Under the pieces are notes generated by a model, which saw only the letters and a program-made list of their open reading frames with translations, made no database searches and had not been told where the DNA came from. Shown here piece by piece: positions 32,951-44,889 of a stretch of 64,000 nucleotides of DNA. Position numbers and translations under genes: made by a program. Positions within the stretch are counted from its first letter, which is position 1. Every line of letters starts with the position of its first letter. This DNA is from Heterodera schachtii (lineage: Eukaryota; Nematoda; Chromadorea; Rhabditida; Heteroderidae), in the NCBI GenBank assembly GCA_023374025.1, contig SIJG01000083.1, positions 213,709 through 277,708 on the forward strand. Direction: 5' to 3'.

Positions 32951-35900
32951 ATGTCCTCATCTTTGGACGCCGCTTCTGATTCGTGTCCATCGGAATTGGG
33001 CTGTGAAGAATACGGTGCACTTTTTATTTATTTATTTTAATACGAAAATTTATTCAAATGTGAGTAATCGTGTTGATTTTGGCTTACTTTGGGGCTAGAT
33101 TTTTTGCTTAAAACGGCAACGGTGTGCCGGCCTTTTTTGGCCCGATTAGCTGATAATAAAATTGCGTTTTCTCGGCAGATTATTACGCTACGGATGACAC
33201 ATATGACCAGGGACCGACGCCGGGCTCAATTCTGTGTGACCCGGAATACGTTGAGTACAGCTGCATGGACAGGGCACAGGTAAAGCACAGAGAGCAGCGA
33301 ATCGAAGCATTCCGGCGATATATTTTTTGTTTGCAATTTCTCAGGTCGAGACTCTCGTGCTGGACAAAACAGTGGCCGAACTGATGGCCGCCATTCAACT
33401 GCAGACGCCCTCCCTCAACAACAACAACAACAATAATAATAATAATATTGTGCATAATGACAGTCGCCCTCAAAAGCATGGTCTCACGCATCACCACCAC
33501 AACAGCAACAATCAGCAGTTGCTCAGTCCGTCCTTGGTCCGTCTGCTGCTCCACCTGAACGAATGGAACGTCGAAAAATTGTGCAACGGACTGTCCGAGA
33601 GCGGCGGACTGCGCCAACTGCTCATTGAGGTCGGGGACAGTTCATTGTTTGAGTAGTATTTCATTAGATAAATCCAACGGGTGCAGTCAGTTTGTTTTCA
33701 CCCACCCGAAAAAAATTGCAATTTCAAATGTTTCATTCTCTCAGAACTTCTTTTTAATCCCTCAAAAATGTCCATGGTTTCTCTTTGGAATGCGACTGAC
33801 TCCTTTCTGTCTTTCAGAACCATCTCCTTGCCGACCATCGCCAAAATGTGCCTCCTCCTCCCCCCCCTCTCAGCACAATCATCACACGGAGCAAATCGGC
33901 AGCAATTGCAACTTCCTCCTCAGCATCTTCATCGTCATTGGTTTTGTTCTTTTTTCCCAATTTTGGACGCTTTTTTAATCGAAATCCTTCAATTTCTCAC
34001 TATTTTGCTGACAATTTTTCCAATTCTCGTTAAAATTGTCCCCAAATTGCAGGCCTTACCCCTCCACCAGTCGACTTCTTCCTCCCCCGAATGTTCGGTG
34101 TGTTTTGAGCCGAACTCTGCCGGCGATCTTCTGAAATTGGACTGTGGCCACGGCTTCTGTCGCCACTGTTGGCTGTCCCACGTGGAGACGCAACTCCAAA
34201 ATGGTTGAAATTCATCATTTTCCAAACATTTTACTTTATTTTTATTACAAATTCCCAGGCGTTTCCACTCGGATCACTTGCATGAGCAGTGATTGTCCCG
34301 TCATTTGTCACAAAGAATTTGTGCTCAAACTCATCACTTTCGGCTCCACGGGTGCAAAGAAAGCGGCGGCACTGAGTGCCAAATACGAAAATTCGGTCAT
34401 TTTTTTCGACCAATTCCCGATTCCTGGCGGTTTCGATTCCCTAAAAAGCGATTCAAAATTTGGCTTTTTGACAACTGTTTTCTAAATTTTCAAATTTCAT
34501 GGTATATGTTTTCTTTCCCGTTTCAGCTCTTCCGCGACTTTGTGTCGTCCCATCCGAATTTGCGCATTTGCACGGGTGCCGGCTGTGAGGTGATCATCTT
34601 CTGCAAGACCACAAAAGCGCACAGAGTTTGCTGTGTCTCATGTGGCGCCCGATTCTGGTCATATTTATTCACTGTTTAATATTTATTTGATAATTTCCAT
34701 TTCTTCCTTTTACAATTTTTAAACAAGTTGAAAATTTTAATTTTTTCAAAGGAAACACGATTCTTTTGGATGGCCTAATTATTAATAATGCAGATTTAAA
34801 TGGCACTCTATTTTCATTGGTATTCTTAGCAATTTCCATTAAATTTCAGCTTCAAATGCGGAAAAGATTACCATGCTCCGGCCAGCTGTGAGGTTGTTCG
34901 GAAATGGCGGGTCAAATGTGAGGACGACAGCGAAACGGCCAATTATATAAGGTGGAGTTGATGGATTATGTGACAGGGCTTTTTTGCTTTCCATTAATTG
35001 TAATTCATTAAACAATAAAAAACATTTATTTAAAAATTAATCCAAATTATGTATTTTTTAAATTTAGTGCCCACACAAAAGACTGTCCCAACTGTCACAG
35101 TTGCATTGAGAAGAACGGCGGCTGCAACCACATGCAATGCTCTAAATGCAAACACCACTTTTGCTGGATGTGCTTCAGGGGTACGTCATCAATTGTTTTT
35201 ATCGTCTTATTTTAAATTTTTATTGGAATTAATTCGTCTCATAGATTGGAAAACGCACGGCAGTGAATACTACGAATGTTCGCGCTACAAGGAGAACCCG
35301 CAAATTGCGCAGGAGGCCAACAACCAAAAGGTTATGTTTGTTTGTTTTAATAATTTTTGATGGAGTAATTTTCCTCCGGTTTTCCCTTATTTTTTGTAAT
35401 TTTTTTAGCTCGTCGTGCCTTGGAGCGGTATTTGCACTATTTTGAACGGTTCGAAAACCATCACAAATCGTTAAAAATGGAGGAGGAGCTACGGGCGCGC
35501 ATCAAAGCAAAAATTGAGGAAAAAGTGCGAGCGCACGAAGGCGAGTGGAAATTGTGGAGGGGGAAGCGTAAATTTCGTTAGGGTTCAAAATGCTAAATTT
35601 ATTAGGGTCCAAAAGATGTTAAAACTTTTAATTAAAGGCACTTGGATTGACTGGCAATACCTCCATGACGCTGCAACTCTGCTGACAAAGTGCCGCTACA
35701 CGCTGCAGTACACTTACCCATTCGCCTTTTACATGGAGCCGTCGCCGCAGAAAGAATTATTCGGTCAGTTCAGGGCGAGAACAAGAGTAAAATTCAGTTT
35801 AATAAAATTCTTTTACTTTAAATTAAAAAAATACCTATGTCCATTTTTGGATGTAAAATCTTTGGCCACAACTATTTGCTTGTTTGGCCATTCCTCGTCG

Positions 35901-36451
35901 CCATGATAGCTCAGTTGGGAGAGCGTTAGACTGAAGATCTAAAGGTCCCCGGTTCAATCCCGGGTCGTGGCATTTCTTTTTTTTTAATTTTACACTAAAT
36001 GCGTCACTTTGTAGCTATAATATACACTGGTATATGAGCTTGATTTTTACTATACCTTCACTCAACAAGTTCTATTTTAAGTTTTTTTAATAAAATAATT
36101 CTTTGAATTTAATATAAATTTAAAAAAAAGATTTTTAGATATTTTTTTTCTTCCGACAAATTAAATTTTTTGAAAAAAGAAATGCCACGACCCGGGATTG
36201 AACCGGGGACCTTTAGATCTTCAGTCTAACGCTCTCCCGACTGAGCTACCATGGCGACAGAGGGAGTTGTCTTATAATTCTCTAAATCATTGTCTTTTTA
36301 AGAATATCAACAAGCACAATTGGAGAAAGAAATTGAGGAATTGTCTTGGAAGGTGGAGCGTGCCGAGCACACGGACAGAGCCGAGTTGGAGAACCAAATG
36401 CATGTTGCGGAGCTGAAACGGCGCACTTTGCTGCAGGACTTTTTCAGTTAG
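32951..36451 (+). CDS. ARIH2: E3 ubiquitin-protein ligase ARIH2 (ariadne-2/TRIAD1)
   Basis: An RBR ligase that works with neddylated cullin complexes. Thirteen exons: 32951-33014, 33179-33279, 33345-33629, 33818-33940, 34053-34203, 34259-34395, 34527-34657, 34850-34951, 35068-35180, 35245-35330, 35409-35540, 35638-35763, 36303-36451. An acidic N-terminus with [11 protein letters not shown] precedes an Asn/His-rich insertion. RING1 reads CSVCFEPN ... [10 protein letters not shown], the IBR lies at exons 7-8, and RING2 reads [19 protein letters not shown] with the catalytic Cys in GGCNHM. The ariadne domain follows ([60 protein letters not shown]). The tail matches ARIH2 rather than ARIH1. Intron 11 is GC-AG. 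Intron 10 is one base out of phase with canonical sites. Intron 12 contains two tRNA-Phe genes. Confidence 0.93.
35900..35972 (+). tRNA. tRNA-Phe(GAA)
   Basis: A 73-base cloverleaf with acceptor GCCATGA/TCGTGGC, D-arm GCTC/GAGC, anticodon loop CTGAAGA (anticodon GAA) and T-arm with GGTTCAATCC. It has no intron. It sits in ARIH2 intron 12 on the same strand and faces an inverted second copy 210 bases away. Confidence 0.95.
36183..36255 (-). tRNA. tRNA-Phe(GAA), inverted copy
   Basis: Same tRNA on the opposite strand, with G-for-A at position 7 and small D-loop changes (GTCGGGAGAGC). Anticodon GAA is intact. It appears identical to the copy at 38428-38500. Confidence 0.95.
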
Positions 36452-36839
36452 CCGCGAAGCAATAAATTCAAATGCTTCATTGACGTGATAAAAAATTACC
36501 TATAATTTTGTGTAAACTTATTTTTTCATTTATTTTTGTCTATTTTTTGATTTTTTTTTTGAGACAAAAAGGCATTTTATTCGGTCAATTTTGGTTTGCT
36601 ATTTGTGTTTTCTTGCAAAATTTTTTTTTTAGAAGAAATGCCTTTTTACATGAAATGTACTTCTTTTTTTGATTCTTATTCCCTTTCACCTGTGTCTCAT
36701 AAAAACTTTCACAAAACTTTCTCTATATGCATAAACAACTTACAAAAATAAAGTGCAAAAAAAAAATAATAAATAGTTTTTTTATATATAAAATTGCAAA
36801 AATAGACGCAACATCTGTCCCTCTTCCCCTCCTCGTCCA
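36452..36839. other. Convergent 3' ends, ARIH2 / SPT4
   Basis: AT-rich spacer between two converging genes. AATAAA at 36461-36466 lies 10 bases after the ARIH2 stop. Poly-T and poly-A tracts follow. No gene is seen. Confidence 0.5.
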
Positions 36840-37677
36840 TCATTTCGCCGATTTGTCGCGTTGGCCCGACTTGTATTTGATGCCCATGTGGCTCAACTCT
36901 GCCACAACGTGTTTTGGCAGATTCCCCGACACGGACACAGCGTAAATGCCAGGGCATTTTCGGTTGATTTTCTTAAATATTCGTATTTTGTATTGGATTT
37001 TTAATGATTATCAAACCGTGTTTTAATTTTCACCCTTATGAATTCTAAATCGCTTTTGATTCCTAAAGAACGAATTTTTTGCTGGAATTTCCCCACAAAA
37101 TTCAAATAGGATTATTTTGGGTCCATTTCCCAATAAAAGAGATGCTTTTGCTTTGTTGCATATTGACCCTCGCCCTCTCACTGTTCGTTGAGACCTGCCA
37201 TTTGCACACCCACGAGTCGTTCGGCTCACAAACGGCGATTATTCCGTCAAAATTGGCACTAAAAAACCAAATTTAAAATAGTCGTGATCAGAATAAACTA
37301 AGGCCTGATAAAGAAACCCTATTTTTAAGTATGACGCAACAAAAAAAAACCAGAAATTTCGAACTAAAAATCCATTTTTGGTAAATTATTAATCTAAAAA
37401 GGGTTGTTTTCTTCAAACCTCGTGCACTCGTAGCACTTGTCGATGTCGCCTTTAATATTCAAAAAACGTTCGCAATTGTCACAGCCATCCGCCATGAATT
37501 GGTCCTCCGATTTGACCTTAAAAATTTACCACCGAATTATTTGTCGGCATTTTGATAAATGCCATTCGCAAACCGTCGGATAAAATTTGATTAAAAACGC
37601 GAAAAAAAACTCACCAAAGAACACACGAGACATGCACGCAAATTGCGCAAATCGGCCGGGACAGTTTCAACGGTCAT
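36840..37677 (-). CDS. SUPT4H1: Transcription elongation factor SPT4
   Basis: SPT4 pairs with SPT5 to form DSIF, which controls RNA polymerase II pausing and elongation in the nucleus. Exons 37677-37615, 37516-37419, 37258-37195 and 36971-36840 give 118 residues, the family length. The start is METVPADLRNLRACLVCSL-like (MTVETVPADLRNLRACLVCS), with zinc ligands CLVC and CDNC, then NFDGIIAVCEPNDSWVCKWQ and PGIYAVSVSGNLPK. The end is IKYKSGQRDKSAK. All introns are GT-AG. Confidence 0.97.
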
Positions 37678-38026
37678 TTTTATAGCAAAAACGGAAATGA
37701 AAAGCGAATTTGACACCTGACAAATAAAAGTGTCACACAAAAGAATTCAAAAAGTATGGACAAAAAGGAAAGAAAACTGAGGAAAATGAGAAAGAAACGG
37801 GAGAAAATCGGCAATAATTCCTATGGAAAAGAGAAATTGTAAATTATTTTGTGCATAGACAAAAAGTGCAACTCCTTTTTTAGTGATTCAAAATGTTCTT
37901 TTATTTCTCTTCGGTTTTTGTTTTAGAATTAAAAAGATCAATTAAAATGCTTTTTAATTTTATTTAATTGACTAACAAATACATATTTAATTCAATGCAA
38001 ATTTAGTTAAAAAACAAAAAAGGAAT

Positions 38027-38098
38027 AGGTCCTACCCGGATTCGAACCGGGGTTGCTGGATTCAAAGTCCAGAGTGATAGCCACTACACCATAGGACC
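38027..38098 (-). tRNA. tRNA-Gln(TTG)
   Basis: A 72-base cloverleaf starting GGTCCTATGGTGTAGTGG, with anticodon loop CTTTGAA (anticodon TTG), T-arm GGTTCGAATCC and acceptor closing TAGGACC. No intron. It lies between SPT4 and PGP. Confidence 0.95.
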
Positions 38099-38427
38099 GA
38101 TGAGAGACGCGCCCTTATGCATGCTGAAAAGAAGAAAATTTTGAGAGCACACGAAGGGAAAAACGCATTTTTTATTTGTGCATTAACCAAATCAGCAGCA
38201 GATTATGACTGAACAAACAAATTTGGAGAAATGCGAAAAGTGCGCTTACAAATTATATTTTGTTCATTCTTTTTTTTGTTTTGAGAAAAATTTATAAAAA
38301 TCGTTTTTAAAAAAACAAATTATTTCATAGGAAGAGAAGAATAAGATCATTTTGATGATCTTGTAAAAAAGACTTTATTATAATACAAAAAATAAAAAAA
38401 AATTTTTTTTAATTTTTGAAAAAGAAA

Positions 38428-38500
38428 TGCCACGACCCGGGATTGAACCGGGGACCTTTAGATCTTCAGTCTAACGCTCTCCCGACTGAGCTACCATGGC
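38428..38500 (-). tRNA. tRNA-Phe(GAA), third copy
   Basis: Same sequence as the minus-strand copy at 36183-36255, including position 7 and the D-loop, with similar poly-T/A flanks. This suggests local duplication of a segment around the tRNA. Confidence 0.95.
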
Positions 38501-38904
38501 GATAAATGATGGCTATTTATCGACATAAATAAATGTAATTTAAAGCGGAGTAAAATTAAAATATTCAAGAAAAACAAACAATATACGAACAAATGAAAGC
38601 TAAAACAAAAAAAGGCAAACAGCATCATTCGAACCCAGACTTTGCGCTACTTTTGCATTAAAAAAAAAATTTCCTGTACAAAATTGTAATATTCAAGAAA
38701 TTAAATTTTTATTGCTTTTTACATAGCTTCCACTCCACGTAAGTCCAAAGTCAGCCTCTTTATCTTTACCAAGTGTTTAATCAAAAACAATAACAAAACA
38801 ATTTGCGCGAAAGTTTACATATATTAAAAGTAAACACAACAAAAAAAGTTCAGGGAGATGAAGAAAATAGTGACCCGATAAGAGATGGATGGCATTTATT
38901 CTAT
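38501..38904. other. Gene-free spacer
   Basis: AT-rich sequence between the tRNA and the 3' end of PGP. A reverse-strand AATAAA (tttatt at about 38895-38900) lies just past the PGP stop. Nothing else is seen. The stretch 37678-38026 upstream of SPT4 is likewise empty. Confidence 0.45.
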
Positions 38905-40637
38905 TCAATTCACGGCATTTGCTGATCCATTTTGTTCGGTGCTAAAGGGAAAAGCAAAATTTAAAAAAAAATTACAAAAATTAGTGCCACCCCAACGGCA
39001 CTGACCTTGGCAAAAGTTCGGCAAGCGAATCGGCGTAAAACTCGGGCACAAGCTGAGCTTGGCCCTGGCCACGAAAATGTTCCGCGTCGGCCAACGAATG
39101 GACGCCGCTCAACACCAACAGCGTGGACAGCCCGTTGAGACGGCCAAACAGAATGTCCGTGTCGCAACTTTTTGGGAAAACATTTTGACTATTTATTTTT
39201 TAATTTGCGTTTCGGTCGAAGGGGAGCAAACCCAGGCCTAACCCCCCTCTCACCGGTCTCCGACGATCACCGTCCTCAGCGGGTCCAACGGCGTGTCGGC
39301 GGCGGCCTTCTCGCAAATGTATTGCCAACAGACGGCGCTCGGTTTGCCCATTACCGTCGGCTCACGACCCGACACGTGGCGCAAAACGGAAGTGACCTGT
39401 AAATGCACAAAAAAAGGACTAATTGGATGAAATTTTATAAAAAAAGACCAAAAAATTTTTTTTTAAGGAGTTTCACTCCGTCCCTTTTGAAATTCCGGTG
39501 TTAATTTTTCCATTTGTATTATTTTTGTTTCAATTTTGCCTAGAAGCAATTCAATCAAACTGTAAATTATTCCGTTTTTTGCCGATCCCCCGCCACTTTT
39601 TACTCACTGTGCCCGCGCCCGGAATGACTCTGTCCGGGTTCGGCCCGGGGAATGTCGCGTCTTCGTTGGTCACCAAAAAGGGCACCGTTTTCTCCTTCAG
39701 CCAATTGACCGCCCGCATCACTTTGGCATAGCTCAAGTGAATGTCGTAACCGGCGACGACGGCGAACGGCCGCGGGACGCCCAAGTCGAGGTTTGGCAAG
39801 TCGGAGACGAAAGTGGCCTTTTTGGGGAGGGAGCGAGGGAGGAATTATGGGGAAAGACAGACGAAAAAGGGGGAAAATAAAGGCAAAATAATCACAGAAA
39901 CGCAATAAAATGGAATCCCTAAAACTATATCCTTGGAGGACCGTCTTTGCCTTGGAAAAAGACAAAAATGCATAAAATCCTCAAAAATTGTCGTTAAAAC
40001 GGGGATTTTAAAAATTGTGCCATTTCTGAGGTGGAACGAATTAAAATTTGTTTGTCCTCACAGTGTCCGCCGGCATTGGGTCGGGCCCCGTGCCAAAGCT
40101 GTCGATGCCACTCTCCTTCAGCAGTCTTTGCAGTCCGACCGAGCCGAACAAATAAACCGGCAAATGCGCCGTCGACCCAAACTCGGCACTGAGCTTCATT
40201 TTGTTCAACTCATGTGCCAACACCATGCCCGAGCTGACAATGTTCTGCTCGTCAAGGTCTGAAAAAGTAACGAATTTAGTCGGACTCAAAACGAAAGTTC
40301 ATACGACCATAAATTTGCTGTTTCCAGTTGATTATTTTGAAAAAAATATGATTTACAACCGAATTTCTAAGCTTTATTTTATGTAGAATCCCTAATGACC
40401 TGTGAAGCCAATTCGTTGGCACTTTTTGACGTATTCGGCACAACTTTGAGTGGAGTTGTTCGTCACCACCACCACCCTTTTTGCCGCTTTGAGCAGCGCG
40501 CCGACGAGTTCCACCGCCCCTTCGAGGGGCTGCTGCTCTCGCCAAAGGACGCCATCGGCGTCAAATAAAATATTGTCGAAATTGTTCCAAAAATGATATG
40601 CACCGATCCGTTGAGGGAGACGTAACGGAGAAGCCAT
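38905..40637 (-). CDS. PGP: Phosphoglycolate / glycerol-3-phosphate phosphatase (HAD family)
   Basis: A cytosolic HAD hydrolase that detoxifies 2-phosphoglycolate and hydrolyses glycerol-3-phosphate. Exons 40637-40400, 40258-40062, 39817-39608, 39396-39254, 39167-39006 and 38941-38905 give 328 residues. HAD motif I is FDADGVLW, with Asp-Ala-Asp where many relatives have DxD with another middle residue. Motif II is VVVTNNST. The C2 cap includes FAVVAGYDIHLSYAKVMRA. Motif III/IV appear as GKPSAVCW and IVGDRCDTDILFGRLNGL. The end is DSLAELLPSTEQNGSANAVN. Order and spacing match animal PGP. Confidence 0.93.
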
Positions 40638-40699
40638 AATTTACAATATTATTTCAGCTAAAGAAGGCCTTTTCGCATAAAATGTTTCAGTAGAAAGCT

Positions 40700-41125
40700 T
40701 TTGAAATTGGGAATTAGCGGGGCTTCGATCAAAAATTTTTCAAAATAAGCGGGATTTCGCGAGATTTATACCTGCGTGATCCCGTCCCGGGCTGGTCTCT
40801 TCGCAATAAATTTTTTGAAAATTCTAAGAACAGAATGCCAAATATTTTTGAATAAATTTAAATTTAATTAGATTAAAGCCACTTTTCATTGCAAAAAAAT
40901 TTTTCCCGGCATTGCCTATCGGCACCGCCGCCCCCCCCCCCCTGTTCACGAAAAGTTTTTGAAAAAGCGTGCCGCAAAAAATGACTTGAAAAGCAATTAA
41001 ATCGTTAAATTTATGGATTGATTCCATTGACAATTTGGCCGCCGACCTCTCTCCAACCAGCAAAATTTTGAGTTCCAATCCCGCAGTGGGATCTACAAAT
41101 TTGAAATTTCCGGGCTCTAGTAATT
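40700..41125. repeat. Dispersed GC-rich repeat, copy C
   Basis: Words such as gcggggcttcgatca, gcgggatttcgcgagat and gatcccgtcccgggct lead, after a poly-C run near 40935, to 'aatcccgcagtgggatc' and the core 'aaatttccgggctctagta'. It occupies most of the spacer between PGP and FRMD8. Confidence 0.65.
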
Positions 41126-41721
41126 GAATAGGTACTAGTATGCAAAAAAATTAAATTAAATTTAAAAAAAATATTAATTTGACAGAAAGAATATAGACAA
41201 GGGCTTAGTTTTTTAACGGAATGGAACAAAAAGCAAATGGCTGAGTGTACACAAGCACGCATGCCACGCAGTTGATTGTTGATTGGCTGAACAGGGGCTT
41301 TGCAGTTCGACGACGCGTACGCGGCATTTTATGCTAATATTTGCCCCATAAACACAATGACTCAAAAAGCGAGAGATACCTTAACTAATAAATAGCTCGA
41401 GCAGTCCTAAGGAAAAACGGAGACATTTTTGAATTGTTTAAAATTTCAATTGTCCTATGTATGTGGCCACGAAAATTTAGTGAAAATCTTTTATTTGCTC
41501 TTGTAAAGTCATATATACGAATGGTTGCTGAAGAAACAGAAATTTGAGCGAATCAAACACAAAAAAGAAAATTGTTAAAAGACTAATTGGTGTACAATAA
41601 TAAATGAATGAACGGTTTGTCCTTTTTTTGTGTTTGAGAGGGCATTTTGAATGGTCAAAAGGGGAAAATGATGACAAAAGACTGGTGGGATTCCTCTGGT
41701 CTTGGTCATTTTGCCATTTTG
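41126..41721. other. Spacer between PGP and FRMD8 3' end
   Basis: AT-rich with no supported gene. Short frames at 41011-41262 and 41477-41677 (both minus) lack any feature. Confidence 0.45.
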
Positions 41722-44668
41722 TCAGTCATCGGCGTTGCAAAATATTGAAATCTTTTCGTTCAACGACATGTTCCCACCAGGAGAAGGGTCTTCGTAAACC
41801 TGAACAAAAGTTGGAATTCAGTCCAGACAATGAAATTAAAATCCCGATCAAAAAGTAACATTCGATTGGACATGAAAATTTCGTCGATCAGACAGACATT
41901 CAAACGCCAATTTGCACTCTCCTCAAATGGCATTTTGCTTTTCCGCAATTTGCCTGTTTGAACGAACACCAAATCCCCCCCCCGCCCCCTCCCATTCGTC
42001 CGTCTCACATCCAACAGTTTGTGCTGTCGTGGGTCGATCAGTGTGATGTGCGTGTGATTGATGCCGATCAGAATGTCGTCCTGCGGTCTGCCGAGTCCGT
42101 TGTGCCTTGCATTCTTGTGGTGAAAGAGGTGGTTGCGCAGGAAGGAAAAGAGACTTCCTGAAATAGCGATTTAAAAATGGCATTTTGTGCCATTGTCACA
42201 ACAAAAACTCACCCAATGACAGCGTCGACTTGTTGGATGACTTTGTCGATGATGCGCAGGAGGAGCGTCCGATGCTGTGCCCGGCCGAGTGGTCACTTTG
42301 GTTTTCCATGTCCACAAATTGGGACCCGCGATGTTGCCACGGATTGTGCGTCGTGCTGTCGTTCACCCGGGGACGGACATGAACATGGGACGAACCATCG
42401 ACAGTGCCCGAGTAAAAGGCGGCACTAAAACAGGGGAAAAGGGACGATAAAATTTAAAAAACAACGGAGATTTTGCAAACTTGGAATCGGTAACTTAATT
42501 TGCTTAATCAACAATACCCACTCAAGCTGACTAATTAATCGTCTTCCAGCATTTTTCAGCAATTCAATGGCCATTTTTGATCACTTGGTCATTGGTAAAG
42601 TCGACCGATCACCATATGATCAACCATTTTTATTGGTCACCCGTAGAATGGTTCGCGTCGTAAAAGGGCCAAAAATGCGCGTCTTCTCGCGTCGTTGCCG
42701 CTTGGAAAGTGCTCCGATGCGTCCCGGTACTCCTCCACCACGCGGTGCTCGAGGCCGCCTTTGCACTCGAAGAGGCGCACACCGAACAGATGGAAACTGC
42801 GAATTGCCTTTGTGTGGGGCTCCGGCGCCAAATCATGCAAATTCTCACTGAAAATGATATCCGTCAAAAAGTTAGACATGATTCAGCGACCAGTGTAGCC
42901 ATGGGCATAACCCAGGAACTCAAAATGCCAGAAAAATGTCCACTTTTTAAACATTTTCCAAAAATAAGGCGCCAATTTGTCCGATCCGGTTTTTGTGTAA
43001 TTGTAAGGCTAATTGCAGTGCCAATGTTTTGGATTAGTTCCCTGCCCGCTCTCCTCACTAAAGCAGGTCCATCGCCTCGTCCAAGTCGCCGCTGTACGGG
43101 CCGAATTCAATGGCCATTTGAAGGCCGACCAATTGCAGCGCCGTCTCAATGTCCACCAAATAACGGCCGCTGAGGTACTCATCTCTGGCGTCAAAGTACA
43201 ACACTTCGGTCAACCGTTCATAATGTTCGGTGAACTAAAAAAGAAATGAATGCATTTTTTGGGGAAAATTTGTGGAATAAATAAATATAAAGAATTTGCA
43301 CTCTTCAATTTTTATGAGCCAAAAATGGGAGTAAAACCGATGAATTTTCGGCAAGCAAAAAGTGAAACGAAATTAAAAAAAAATTTTTACCAAAATTTCC
43401 CTGTCCAAAGTGAGCAGCACATTCCTTCTCAGCACCAACAGTGGCTCGTCCAGCGCAATTTCTTCTTCCTCGGCGGTGGTAAAGCGGCGCAGAAAGGCGG
43501 GCCATTTCATGTGAATGGCGTACGGAATGTGCCGGGGCTTCAGCTGCAGTTCTGTGCACGGATTCAAAATTATTGTAAAATGGGCAAATATGTTATTTTT
43601 TGCCAAAACCAAAAAACTGTTGGAAATTTTAGCGTTCTTCAGCTCCAAAACATAAAAACAGCATTTTAAATGGTTACCAAGCAGTGGGGACACCACCCAA
43701 ATGGCCAACGCTTCCTCCGCCACTTGAACGTCGTCAATCGCCAAATGGTCGGCCATCAGTCGAAGCAAGTCGGAGCCAGTCGCTTCCGTCCCATTTTCAA
43801 CAGAAAATTGGACAGCTAAAAGAGATGGAAATACGTTTTGGCAATGATAATAAATGGAGGATGGTAAGAAAAAACAAATTCAAAATACCAAATTAAACAT
43901 TTTAACGCCCATTTAGGGGCGGAATTCCAAATTAATGTGTAAAAAATGTGCCAAATTTCGGCAATTTGGTCCAAATTTTTAGTGTTTGAATGGCAATAAA
44001 TTATTATGATGGTCATTTGCGTGCCCACCATCGGTGCCGTTGGGGTAGAAAATGCGAATGTCAATCACTTCGCCCTCTGTGCCGCTGCGGTGCGTTTGTC
44101 CGTTCTCCGTCGTCGGTTGGTCCTCGAGAATGGGAAACGACTCGGAATGCAGTGTCCGGTCCAAGTCGTGCTGACGCATGAAAACATCGCTATGTCTGAA
44201 TGACGAGGAAAAATAATTCATATAGAGGCAATGACCAATTTTTCATGATTGCCCAGCAGGTCCAAAACACGAAAATGGGGAAAAATTAAAAAAATAATTA
44301 AAATTTAGAAAAATGGTCGGATTCTTATCGCTGTATTTCGGAATAGTCTTGGCAAAAATGGAAACTCAAAACTACCATTTCAACTTGTCAGTTCCCACCC
44401 CCAGGGATTAACCGAAGTGTGTGTCCAATGGGCGACACGGTGGACGAATTCGTCCCCTCGCTTTCGTCGCTCGAATGTGACGGTTCAGAGCGACTTTCAC
44501 CAGCCGAAACATTCCCTGGGATGGAGTCACCACAAATGGGCACTGAATTCGTCATCAAATTAAGAAATGGTTAATGATTTCTTCTAAAATAAAACCTTGG
44601 AAATTCGAATTGTTGCGTTTGCGTCGCTTTTCCTCCCTTTTCCTTCCTCTCTTTTTGTCAGATGTCAT
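41722..44668 (-). CDS. FRMD8: FERM domain-containing protein 8 (iRhom-binding)
   Basis: FRMD8/iTAP binds the cytosolic tail of iRhoms and supports ADAM17 sheddase at the cell surface. About ten exons run from 44668. A basic start (MTSDKKRGRKREEKRRKRN) and a Ser-rich segment precede the FERM F1 lobe (EVIDIRIFYPNGTD, then LLRLMADHLAIDDVQVAEEA). EALAIWVVSPLL joins ELQLKPRHIPYAIHMKWPAF and DEPLLVLRRNVLL. F2 follows with LTEVLYFDARDEYLSGRYLV. F3 includes REPFYG joined to AAFYSGTVDG, then DILIGINHTHITLIDPRQHK and NFIVWTEF. The order and wording fit FRMD8 closely. The end is uncertain: a stop at 41760 by readthrough, or one at 41722 after a last splice. Confidence 0.85.
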
Positions 44669-44889
44669 TGCGCTCAAGCAAATGAGTAGAGGGCTTTCTT
44701 CACCTTTAGGCACAAAAATTCTGATTTGCACCTAAAATAAGTACACACAAAAACTCCAAAATATGAAGGCGTAAAATAGGAATAAAAACATTAAAAAAGG
44801 CCGGAATGATTTTAAAACAAAATAAAAATTGCGATTTCTGTCAAATTATAGCCTAAAACGGTACCTACCGAACCGTATCAGGTTTTTTT

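Noticed and set aside
32951..36451. Calling this gene ariadne-1 (ARIH1)
   Set aside because: The C-terminal wording ([28 protein letters not shown]) matches ARIH2/TRIAD1, not ARIH1.
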